A program made the position numbers and the translations under genes. DNA of 64,000 nt, taken from NCBI RefSeq assembly GCF_034009455.1, contig NZ_CP125380.1:3113501-3177500 (forward strand), written 5' to 3'. The notes below the pieces were generated by a model. The model was given only the letters and a program-made list of their open reading frames with translations. It was not told the origin of the DNA and ran no database searches. Shown here one piece after another: positions 54,255 through 61,169 of the stretch (positions are counted from its first letter, which is position 1; every line of letters begins with the position of its first letter). Source of the stretch: Pseudomonas sp. P5_109 (GTDB taxonomy: Bacteria > Pseudomonadota > Gammaproteobacteria > Pseudomonadales > Pseudomonadaceae).

Positions 54255-54291
54255 GTTATCCGGCGCTTCGTTCTACGAAGTGCCGGATAAC
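54255..54291. terminator. Hairpin between the FMN reductase and TetR genes
   Basis: A 16-bp stem (54255-54270 with 54276-54291, one G-T pair) and a five-base loop. It starts five bases after the reductase stop and includes the TetR stop codon. There is no T-run, so terminator activity is uncertain. Confidence 0.5.
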
Positions 54292-54932
54292 CGGCTACAA
54301 ATCATCGTTTCCATTTCCGACAGCCAGGCGGCGGTTTGCTCCGCCGTCGGTTGTGTCGTAATGCAATAGCGGCGACCGCCCCAGGCCATGATGACCCAGG
54401 CTTCGATCGTCGGTGCGGATGGCTGCATCGGCACATCGCCGCACGCAGCCAAGGCTTCCCGCCATTTTTGCGACAGTTCCTCGTACACCCTTCGATGATG
54501 CTTGGGCTCGGCGATCTGATGCTCGATGAGCGACACGGCATGGTTGAACAGGGGTTGTCGGGCATCGTCGGGGTCGCAGGTCAGGCGCACCAGGCGCTTG
54601 ATGCGCGTCGGCCAGTCGAGGTCGTTTGCCTGGATGACGTCTTGATCCATTTGCGCCAGCAGTACATTCAGGCGATGCCGGATGTAACCCGACAGCAGGG
54701 CTTCCTTGCTTGGGAAATAGTCATACAGCGTGCCAATCGCCACGCCGGCTTCCAATGCCACTTCCCGGGTAGTCAGTCGCGACCAGCCGTCACGCAGCCA
54801 AATCCGAACAAAAGCCTCGTAAATCGCCTCGACGGTGAAAATCGCCCGGGCCTGACTCGGCCGTTTCAGCGGCTTGGCGCGGGAATTGAGGGCGGGCGAA
54901 CTGCCCTTGGTGTTTCCGAACCCGCTCTTCAT
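54273..54932 (-). CDS. TetR-family regulator
   Basis: A 219-residue DNA-binding repressor type. After a basic N-terminal tail, the helix-turn-helix is at about 30-75 (AIFTVEAIYEAFVRIWLRDGWSRLTTREVALEAGVAIGTLYDYFPSKEALL). The C-terminal two-thirds is the ligand domain, which has the AefR-like look seen in solvent- or fatty-acid-responsive regulators. It is divergent from the DUF2855 gene (54 bases between the two starts), which is its most likely target. Confidence 0.9.
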   Translation of the reverse strand: MKSGFGNTKGSSPALNSRAKPLKRPSQARAIFTVEAIYEAFVRIWLRDGWSRLTTREVALEAGVAIGTLYDYFPSKEALLSGYIRHRLNVLLAQMDQDVIQANDLDWPTRIKRLVRLTCDPDDARQPLFNHAVSLIEHQIAEPKHHRRVYEELSQKWREALAACGDVPMQPSAPTIEAWVIMAWGGRRYCITTQPTAEQTAAWLSEMETMICSRLSGTS

Positions 54933-54986
54933 CGGCTGTCCTTACTCTTGAGTGACCCGCCACTGAGTCGCAGCAGGAGATCGAAC

Positions 54987-56090
54987 ATGCAAGATTTCAC
55001 CACGGTAACACGCCTGATTACCCGTAAAAATGCCTTGGACCAGAGCCGGATTGAGCAGGAGTTACGTAGCCTCGCCCCGGCTGCCGGCGAGGTGATTTTG
55101 AAGATCGACCGTTGCGCATTGACCACCAACAACATTACTTACGCGGCTTTTGGCGATTCGATGAATTACTGGGGTTTCTTTCCTACAGGCCTGGAGGATT
55201 GGGGCCACGTTCCAGCCTGGGGATTTGCCGACGTCATTGCATCAAAGGTGGAAGGCATCGAGGTGGGTGAGCGTTTCTACGGTTACTTTCCGCTGGCCAG
55301 CCACCTGTGGATGCGTCCGGAGCGGGTCACCGAACGTGGCTTTTACGATGGAGCCGAGCACCGGTCGGGGTTGACCTCGGCGTACAACCAGTACACACGC
55401 TGCAGTTGGGATACGTACTACCGCCCTGAAACCGAAAACCTGCAGATTCTGCTCAAACCGCTGTTTCTGACCTCGTCGATGCTGGCGGATTTCCTCCAGG
55501 ACAATCAGTTCTTTGGCGCAACCCGGTTGGTGTTTTCCAGTGCGTCGAGTAAAACCGCCTACGGCACGGCCGTCTGCCTGGAGAGTTACCCGCAACTGGA
55601 ACGGATTGCCCTGACCTCGGCCGCCAACAAAGCCTTTGTCGAAACCCTCGGTTGTTACGAGCGGGCAGTGTCCTACGAGGAGCTGACGAGTCTTGGGAAT
55701 GATCGTCCTACGTTGTATGTGGATTTTTCTGGTGACCTCAAGTTGCGGGATCAGGTGCATCAGCACTTTGCCCGACAGCTGGTCTACAGTTGCTTCGCCG
55801 GTTCAGCGCAAAGCACGAACGAGGCGCAACTGACGGCCATTGAAGGGCCTCAACCGGTGTTTTTCTTTGCGCCCATCCAGATCCGCAAGCGTAACGCCGA
55901 GTGGGGGCCGGAAGGGGTCAGCGAGCATATCGGCAAAGGGTTGCTGCGGTTTTTTCAGCAAGTGACGGCTGTGAAGAAGCCGTTGTTGGAAGTGGTGGAG
56001 AGCCAGGGGTATGAGGCGGCGCAAGATGTCATTTCCCGGTTGTTTCATGGGCAGGTGGCGCCGGTAGAGGGGCATGTGATCCGGTTGTGA
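54987..56090 (+). CDS. DUF2855 protein (MDR-reductase-like)
   Basis: A 367-residue protein of the DUF2855 family. The sequence is reminiscent of a medium-chain reductase: ITRKNALDQSRIEQELRSL, KIDRCALTTNNITYAAFGD, a domain swap region with FFGATRLVFSSASSKTAYGTA, which resembles the nucleotide-binding part, and a C-terminal segment FFAPIQIRKRNAEWG. No zinc ligands are obvious. ATG at 54987 follows CAGGAGA. It is divergent from a TetR gene. The function is unknown; an NADPH-dependent reductase is an inference from fold likeness. Confidence 0.82.
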   Translation: MQDFTTVTRLITRKNALDQSRIEQELRSLAPAAGEVILKIDRCALTTNNITYAAFGDSMNYWGFFPTGLEDWGHVPAWGFADVIASKVEGIEVGERFYGYFPLASHLWMRPERVTERGFYDGAEHRSGLTSAYNQYTRCSWDTYYRPETENLQILLKPLFLTSSMLADFLQDNQFFGATRLVFSSASSKTAYGTAVCLESYPQLERIALTSAANKAFVETLGCYERAVSYEELTSLGNDRPTLYVDFSGDLKLRDQVHQHFARQLVYSCFAGSAQSTNEAQLTAIEGPQPVFFFAPIQIRKRNAEWGPEGVSEHIGKGLLRFFQQVTAVKKPLLEVVESQGYEAAQDVISRLFHGQVAPVEGHVIRL

Positions 56091-56140
56091 ACGGGGCAGT
56101 CCTTGTGCAGCCGGGGTTCCCCGGATAGACCGTGGTGGCT

Positions 56141-56219
56141 TCTTCGCGAGCAAACCCGCTCCCACATTGTCCGAGTGAACACTGAAGATCTTTTGTGGGA
56201 GCGGGCTTGCCCGCGAAGG
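56141..56219. repeat. REP doublet, TGTGGGAGCGGGC type
   Basis: CTTCGCGAGCAAACCCGCTCCCACA and the inverted TGTGGGAGCGGGCTTGCCCGCGAAG about 28 bp later, between two convergent genes. Each copy carries one substitution, so it is slightly decayed. Confidence 0.86.
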
Positions 56220-56242
56220 GGGCGGTTCAGGCAATACAAGGC

Positions 56243-57193
56243 TCAACCCTGTCCCGGCACATTCGGCCAAAGATCGGCCACCAGAAACAGCCGTTCGGCC
56301 TCTTCCCAGTCGCCATTGGCGTTTTCCGTCAGGCGTACCAGCAGTTGTGCCGGCGCCAGTGGGTCCAGGTCATTGAGCCATGCCAGCATCTGTCCGGGGT
56401 TCCAGGTGTGCTCCGCCGAATAGTGCGCCGGCGCCAGCCAGGCATGGCGGGGCAAGGGTTGCCAGCGACCGGGCGCGCTCTGGGCAACCAACGCCGGCCA
56501 ATCCTTTTGATGGAGCCAGCGCCCGCGCAAATGCTGCGGATGGGCTCCCGACGGCGGGACGGCCTGGCCGGGCCACGGATACAGCAAATACCCGCCCAGC
56601 CACAAATGCGCGCTGAACACCTGGATATCCAGCGCCGCCAGCACTTCACGGCTCTCGGGGCGTGCAGAAATCGGCAACTGATGCTGGCACAGGTGCGCCA
56701 GTTTGCGGTCGAGCCGGTCGTGGCACCCCGGACCCAGCCACTGGGCCGTGTCATGCCCGTCGCCGGATTGCGGGCCGAGGTAGAGCTTGATCGCCAGCTC
56801 CAGGTGATGCACGCCATCACGGTCGCGCAGCAGCATGTCCAGTTCACCCAGGGTGTGGCCCTCGCGGCGAATCGGCATGTTGGCGGCAATCAGTTCAATG
56901 CCCGGTGCATGCTGTACGGCGAATTGCCAGAGGCGTTCGTAATACAAACCCAGGCGCCGAGTCCGGGCCTGAGCCAGCCAGTGCAACAAGCCATAGCTGT
57001 CCCGGTCCAGCTGGCGCAGCCAATGCTCCAGCCGTTGCGGCTCCTGCACCCAGTCGCTGCCGGCCAGCGGGTGGCGCTGCGGCCACGGGGTATCTTCCAG
57101 CATGGGCGGCGCGAGGATGACCCACGCCAGGTCACGCACTTCGGGATGGCGTAACTGGTGGGGCAGGTGGAGCAAATCGGGAAATAGCATCAT
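56243..57193 (-). CDS. DUF1853 protein
   Basis: A 316-residue protein of the DUF1853 family, of unknown function. A central segment, [25 protein letters not shown] (split in the chain at about 117-141), has the acidic and E-x-x-x-K residues of a diverged PD-(D/E)XK nuclease core. The N-terminus starts [24 protein letters not shown]. Start could be either of two adjacent ATG codons (57193 or 57190). It is divergent from the nadK operon, 117 bases away. Confidence 0.8.
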   Translation of the reverse strand: MMLFPDLLHLPHQLRHPEVRDLAWVILAPPMLEDTPWPQRHPLAGSDWVQEPQRLEHWLRQLDRDSYGLLHWLAQARTRRLGLYYERLWQFAVQHAPGIELIAANMPIRREGHTLGELDMLLRDRDGVHHLELAIKLYLGPQSGDGHDTAQWLGPGCHDRLDRKLAHLCQHQLPISARPESREVLAALDIQVFSAHLWLGGYLLYPWPGQAVPPSGAHPQHLRGRWLHQKDWPALVAQSAPGRWQPLPRHAWLAPAHYSAEHTWNPGQMLAWLNDLDPLAPAQLLVRLTENANGDWEEAERLFLVADLWPNVPGQG

Positions 57194-57310
57194 CTTGCGA
57201 GCATAGCCCGAAACCCGGGCACACCCTTGAAGCTGAAAGGATTTTGTCTACGGGCGGCTTTCGCCCATAATCGTGTTTTTCGCTGCCACACAGATCCCCG
57301 CAGGAGCCCC

Positions 57311-58201
57311 ATGGAGCAATTTCGCAATATCGGCATCATCGGTCGCCTGGGCAGTTCCCAGGTGCTGGATACCGTCCGCCGACTGAAACGGTTTCTGCTC
57401 GATCGTCACCTGCACGTGATCCTCGAAGACACCATCGCCGAAGTGCTGCCAGGGCACGGCCTGCAAACCTCGTCGCGCAAGATGCTCGGCGAAGTCTGCG
57501 ACATGGTCATCGTCGTCGGTGGTGACGGCAGCCTGCTCGGTGCCGCCCGGGCGCTGGCCAGGCACAACATTCCGGTGCTCGGCATCAACCGTGGCAGCCT
57601 GGGTTTCCTCACCGACATCCGTCCCGACGAGCTGGAAACCAAGGTCGCCGAAGTGCTGGATGGCCACTATCTGGTGGAAAACCGCTTCCTCTTGCAGGCC
57701 GAAGTCCGTCGCCATGGCGAGGCCATCGGCCAGGGCGATGCCTTGAACGATGTGGTGCTGCACCCCGGCAAATCCACGCGAATGATCGAGTTCGAGCTGT
57801 ACATCGACGGCCAGTTCGTCTGCAGCCAGAAGGCCGACGGCCTGATCGTCGCGACGCCGACCGGCTCCACCGCCTATGCGCTGTCTGCCGGCGGGCCGAT
57901 CATGCATCCCAAGCTCGACGCTATTGTGATTGTGCCGATGTACCCCCATACCTTGTCGGGCAGGCCGATTGTGGTCGATGGCAACAGTGAGCTGAAAATC
58001 GTCGTGTCCAAGGATATGCAGATTTACCCGCAAGTCTCGTGTGACGGGCAGAACCACTTTACCTGCGCGCCCGGCGACACCATTACCGTGAGCAAGAAAG
58101 CCCAGAAGTTGCGGCTGATTCACCCGCTCGACCACAACTACTATGAAGTCTGCCGGACCAAGCTCGGCTGGGGCAGCAAGTTGGGGGGTGGAGGCGACTG
58201 A
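57311..58201 (+). CDS. nadK: NAD kinase
   Basis: Phosphorylates NAD to NADP with ATP or polyphosphate. The 296-residue cytoplasmic enzyme has the GGDGSLLGAARA motif (about 72-83), the NDVVLHPGK segment, and the glycine-rich ATPTGSTAYALSAGGPIMHP motif. ATG at 57311 follows CAGGAG. Its stop overlaps the next start by one base (TGATG), beginning a compact operon that also encodes a phosphoesterase and a rhomboid protein. Confidence 0.97.
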   Translation: MEQFRNIGIIGRLGSSQVLDTVRRLKRFLLDRHLHVILEDTIAEVLPGHGLQTSSRKMLGEVCDMVIVVGGDGSLLGAARALARHNIPVLGINRGSLGFLTDIRPDELETKVAEVLDGHYLVENRFLLQAEVRRHGEAIGQGDALNDVVLHPGKSTRMIEFELYIDGQFVCSQKADGLIVATPTGSTAYALSAGGPIMHPKLDAIVIVPMYPHTLSGRPIVVDGNSELKIVVSKDMQIYPQVSCDGQNHFTCAPGDTITVSKKAQKLRLIHPLDHNYYEVCRTKLGWGSKLGGGGD

Positions 58202-59172
58202 TGCTAGATCCCGCGCGTAGCTACGACCTGATCGGTGACGTGCATGGTTGCGCTCTGACCCTGGAGCACTTGCTCGACCGACTTGGTTATCACAAACAGG
58301 GTGGCGTCTGGCGGCATGCCTCGCGCATGGCGGTGTTCGTCGGCGATATCATCGACCGCGGCCCGCGGATTCGCGAGGCACTGCATATTGTCCACGACAT
58401 GGTCGAGGCCGGTCAGGCGCTGTGCATCATGGGCAATCACGAGTTCAATGCTCTGGGCTGGAGCACGCCGGCGCTGCCCGGCAGCGGCAAGCAGTTCGTG
58501 CGCGAGCACACGCCGCGCCATGCCCGCCTGCTGCACGAAACCCTGACCCAGTTCGAACACCATCCGGGCGACTGGCATGACTTCCAGCAATGGTTCTATG
58601 AGTTGCCGTTGTTCGTCGATGCCGGGCGTTTTCGCGTGGTCCACGCCTGTTGGGATGCCGGGTTGATCGAGCCGCTGCGGGCGTTGTTCCCCAACGGTTG
58701 CATAGACGAGCCTTTTCTTCAGGCGTCGGCAGAATCGGGTTCGTTTGCCTGCACCGTGTTCGACCGGCTGCTGCGCGGCACGGACATGCGCTTGCCCCAC
58801 GGCCTGACCATGACCAGCGGCGATGGCCTGGTGCGTTCGTTCTTCCGCACCAAGTTCTGGGAAGACGATCCGAAAACCTACGGCGACATCGTGTTCCAGC
58901 CCGATGCACTGCCGGAACCGGTGGCCCTGACGCCGCTGTCGTCCACCGAAAAGAACAGCTTGCTGCGCTATGGTATCGACGAACCGCTGTTGTTCGTCGG
59001 CCATTACTGGCGCAGCGGCAAGCCGGCACCGATTCGGCCGAACCTGGCCTGCCTGGATTACAGCGCGGTGCTGTACGGCAAACTGGTTGCCTACCGACTG
59101 GACCAGGAAACCCGCCTGGACCCGAATAAATTCGTCTGGGTCGATGTCGAGCGGCCGGAGGTGCTGCAATGA
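58201..59172 (+). CDS. Calcineurin-like metallophosphoesterase
   Basis: A 323-residue phosphoesterase with the two-metal motifs in order: GDVHG (about 12-16), GDIIDRG (about 48-54), GNHE (about 81-84), and later histidines (VHACWD about 144-149, and GHYWRSG near 264). Family members act on phosphoproteins, nucleotides or Ap4A. Its start overlaps the nadK stop by one base and its stop overlaps the rhomboid start by four (ATGA), so it is co-translated with both. The substrate is unknown. Confidence 0.9.
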   Translation: MLDPARSYDLIGDVHGCALTLEHLLDRLGYHKQGGVWRHASRMAVFVGDIIDRGPRIREALHIVHDMVEAGQALCIMGNHEFNALGWSTPALPGSGKQFVREHTPRHARLLHETLTQFEHHPGDWHDFQQWFYELPLFVDAGRFRVVHACWDAGLIEPLRALFPNGCIDEPFLQASAESGSFACTVFDRLLRGTDMRLPHGLTMTSGDGLVRSFFRTKFWEDDPKTYGDIVFQPDALPEPVALTPLSSTEKNSLLRYGIDEPLLFVGHYWRSGKPAPIRPNLACLDYSAVLYGKLVAYRLDQETRLDPNKFVWVDVERPEVLQ

Positions 59173-60038
59173 GTGCTGTAGCGGTATTACGTCTGCCATT
59201 GGCGGTGGACTTGAGCGGGTTCGTCACGCTGCTCAAACGCATGCAGGTGCCCCATCGCGTCAGTGAAGAGTCTGGCGAGCAGGTGCTGTGGGTGCCGCAG
59301 AACATCAGCGAAGACGTGCGTGCGCTGTACGAACGTTTTCCGGCGGGCGACCCCGATCAGCAGCTGGACATTCCGCTGGCGCAAACCGTCAAGCGTCCGG
59401 GATTCGTCGAGCAGTTGAAATACGCCAAGGCCACTGCGCTGGTATTGCTGCTGAGCATCATCGTCGGGGCGATCACGCTGCTGGGCGACAACCTTGAAAC
59501 GATGCGCTGGCTGACCTTCCTCGAATTCCGCGTGGTTGGCGAATACATCCACTTCACACCGTTGGCCGACAGCCTGGCGGCGGGGCAGTGGTGGCGCCTG
59601 TTTACGCCGATGCTGATCCATTTCGGCATCCTGCACCTGGCGATGAACGGCATGTGGTACTGGGAGCTGGGGCGGCGTATCGAGTCGCGCCAGGGCAGTA
59701 TCAACCTGATCGGCCTGACCCTGCTGTTCAGCCTGGTGTCAAACTACGCCCAGTACTATTTCAGCGGTCCGACCTTGTTCGGCGGTTTGTCCGGCGTACT
59801 GTACGGCCTGCTCGGGCATTGCTGGATCTTCCAGCTGCTGGCGCCGAACCCGGCTTATCGCCTGCCGCGAGGTGTGCTGGTGATGATGCTGGTGTGGTTG
59901 CTGCTGTGCCTGTCCGGGCTGGTCTCGATGATCGGCTTCGGCGAAATCGCCAACGCGGCCCATGTCAGCGGGTTACTCATCGGATGCTTCACCGGTTTGT
60001 TGGGTGGTTTGTATAACCGCCGTAAACTGGCCGCCTAA
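59169..60038 (+). CDS. Rhomboid-family intramembrane serine protease (GlpG-like)
   Basis: Inner-membrane protease of 289 residues. An N-terminal cytoplasmic domain (about 1-90, LKRMQVPHRVSEESGEQVLWV) is like that of GlpG. Six helices follow. The catalytic Ser is in FGGLSGVLYGLLGH and the catalytic His in NAAHVSGLLIG. HLAMNGMWYWELG matches the GlpG HxxxN motif. Its ATG lies in the stop of the upstream phosphoesterase gene. Substrates are unknown. Confidence 0.93.
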   Translation: MSAVAVLRLPLAVDLSGFVTLLKRMQVPHRVSEESGEQVLWVPQNISEDVRALYERFPAGDPDQQLDIPLAQTVKRPGFVEQLKYAKATALVLLLSIIVGAITLLGDNLETMRWLTFLEFRVVGEYIHFTPLADSLAAGQWWRLFTPMLIHFGILHLAMNGMWYWELGRRIESRQGSINLIGLTLLFSLVSNYAQYYFSGPTLFGGLSGVLYGLLGHCWIFQLLAPNPAYRLPRGVLVMMLVWLLLCLSGLVSMIGFGEIANAAHVSGLLIGCFTGLLGGLYNRRKLAA

Positions 60039-60071
60039 TTCAAGAACATGCAATAAAGAAACGGAGACCCA

Positions 60072-60332
60072 ATGTCCTCTTTCAACGAAATGATCCAGAA
60101 CATCACTCCTGATATCTACGAGAGCCTGAAACTGGCCGTGGAAATCGGCAAATGGTCCGACGGTGGCAAACTCACCGCCGAACAACGTGAACTGTCGCTG
60201 CAGGCGATGATCGCCTGGGAAATCCAGAACCTGCCCGAGGACCAGCGTACCGGCTACATGGGCCCACAGGAATGCAGCTCCAAGTCGATTCAAGTGCCTA
60301 ATATCCTGTTCAAGTCGGATGCCATCCATTGA
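60072..60332 (+). CDS. DUF1315 protein (YeaC-like)
   Basis: An 86-residue soluble protein of the DUF1315/YeaC family: IQNITPDIYESLKLAVEIGKWSDGGKLTAEQRELSLQAMIAWE, followed by a C-terminal GYMGPQECSSKS. No function is established. It follows the rhomboid gene by 33 bases with a good GGAGA ribosome site. Its TGA overlaps the TTG start of the DUF2797 gene, which suggests joint translation. Confidence 0.85.
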   Translation: MSSFNEMIQNITPDIYESLKLAVEIGKWSDGGKLTAEQRELSLQAMIAWEIQNLPEDQRTGYMGPQECSSKSIQVPNILFKSDAIH

Positions 60333-61159
60333 TCGAGATTGGCCGCGGTGCAATCAGCAAAATGTCGGCGCGCCTTGACGGGCCGAACGTGCAATACGCT
60401 TTCCGTCTGGGCGAAACCGAGGTCCCGGTCAATCCGTTGATCGGCACCACGGTGCGTCTCGAATACCTGGGTGCGATCCACTGCATCCATTGCGGACGCA
60501 AGACCAAGACCAGTTTCAGCCAGGGTTACTGCTACCCGTGCATGACCAAGCTGGCCCAGTGCGACGTGTGCATCATGAGTCCGGAGCGCTGCCACTTCGA
60601 CGCCGGCACCTGCCGCGAGCCCGAGTGGGGCGAGAAGTTCTGCATGACCGATCACGTGGTGTACCTGGCCAATTCGTCGGGGGTGAAAGTCGGGATTACC
60701 CGTGCCACCCAGTTGCCGACCCGCTGGCTCGACCAGGGTGCGAGCCAGGCGTTGCCGATCATGCGCGTATCGACCCGGCAACAGTCAGGTTTCGTCGAGG
60801 ATCTGTTTCGCAGCCAGGTGGCCGACAAGACCAACTGGCGTGCTTTACTCAAGGGCGATGCGGTGGCCGTGAACCTGGCCGAGGTCCGCGATCAATTGTT
60901 CGACCGCTGTGCCGAAGGCTTGCAAGGGTTGCAGGAACGCTTCGGCTTGCAGGCGATCCAGGCGGTGACCGATGTCGAACCGCTGGAAGTCCGCTACCCG
61001 GTCGAGCAGTACCCGGCGAAGATCGTCAGCTTCAACCTGGACAAGAACCCGATTGCCGAAGGCACGCTGATGGGGGTCAAGGGCCAATACCTGATCTTCG
61101 ATACCGGCGTGATCAACATTCGTAAATACACGGCTTACCAGCTCGCCGTGCATCAGTAA
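60329..61159 (+). CDS. DUF2797 protein with cysteine-rich and GIY-YIG-like parts
   Basis: A 276-residue protein of the DUF2797 family, function unknown. Part 1 (residues 52-105) has nine cysteines (C52, C55, C68, C71, C78, C81, C88, C95, C105), a zinc-ribbon arrangement. Part 2 (about 108-170) resembles a GIY-YIG nuclease: VYLAN (Tyr112), KVGIT, Arg132 in TRWLDQ and Glu157 in GFVEDLF. The second Tyr is replaced by Lys120. The TTG start overlaps the DUF1315 stop (TTGA); an ATG at 60362 is the alternative. It is upstream of pepN by ten bases. Confidence 0.82.
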   Translation: MIEIGRGAISKMSARLDGPNVQYAFRLGETEVPVNPLIGTTVRLEYLGAIHCIHCGRKTKTSFSQGYCYPCMTKLAQCDVCIMSPERCHFDAGTCREPEWGEKFCMTDHVVYLANSSGVKVGITRATQLPTRWLDQGASQALPIMRVSTRQQSGFVEDLFRSQVADKTNWRALLKGDAVAVNLAEVRDQLFDRCAEGLQGLQERFGLQAIQAVTDVEPLEVRYPVEQYPAKIVSFNLDKNPIAEGTLMGVKGQYLIFDTGVINIRKYTAYQLAVHQ

Positions 61160-61169
61160 GGACTCCAGC

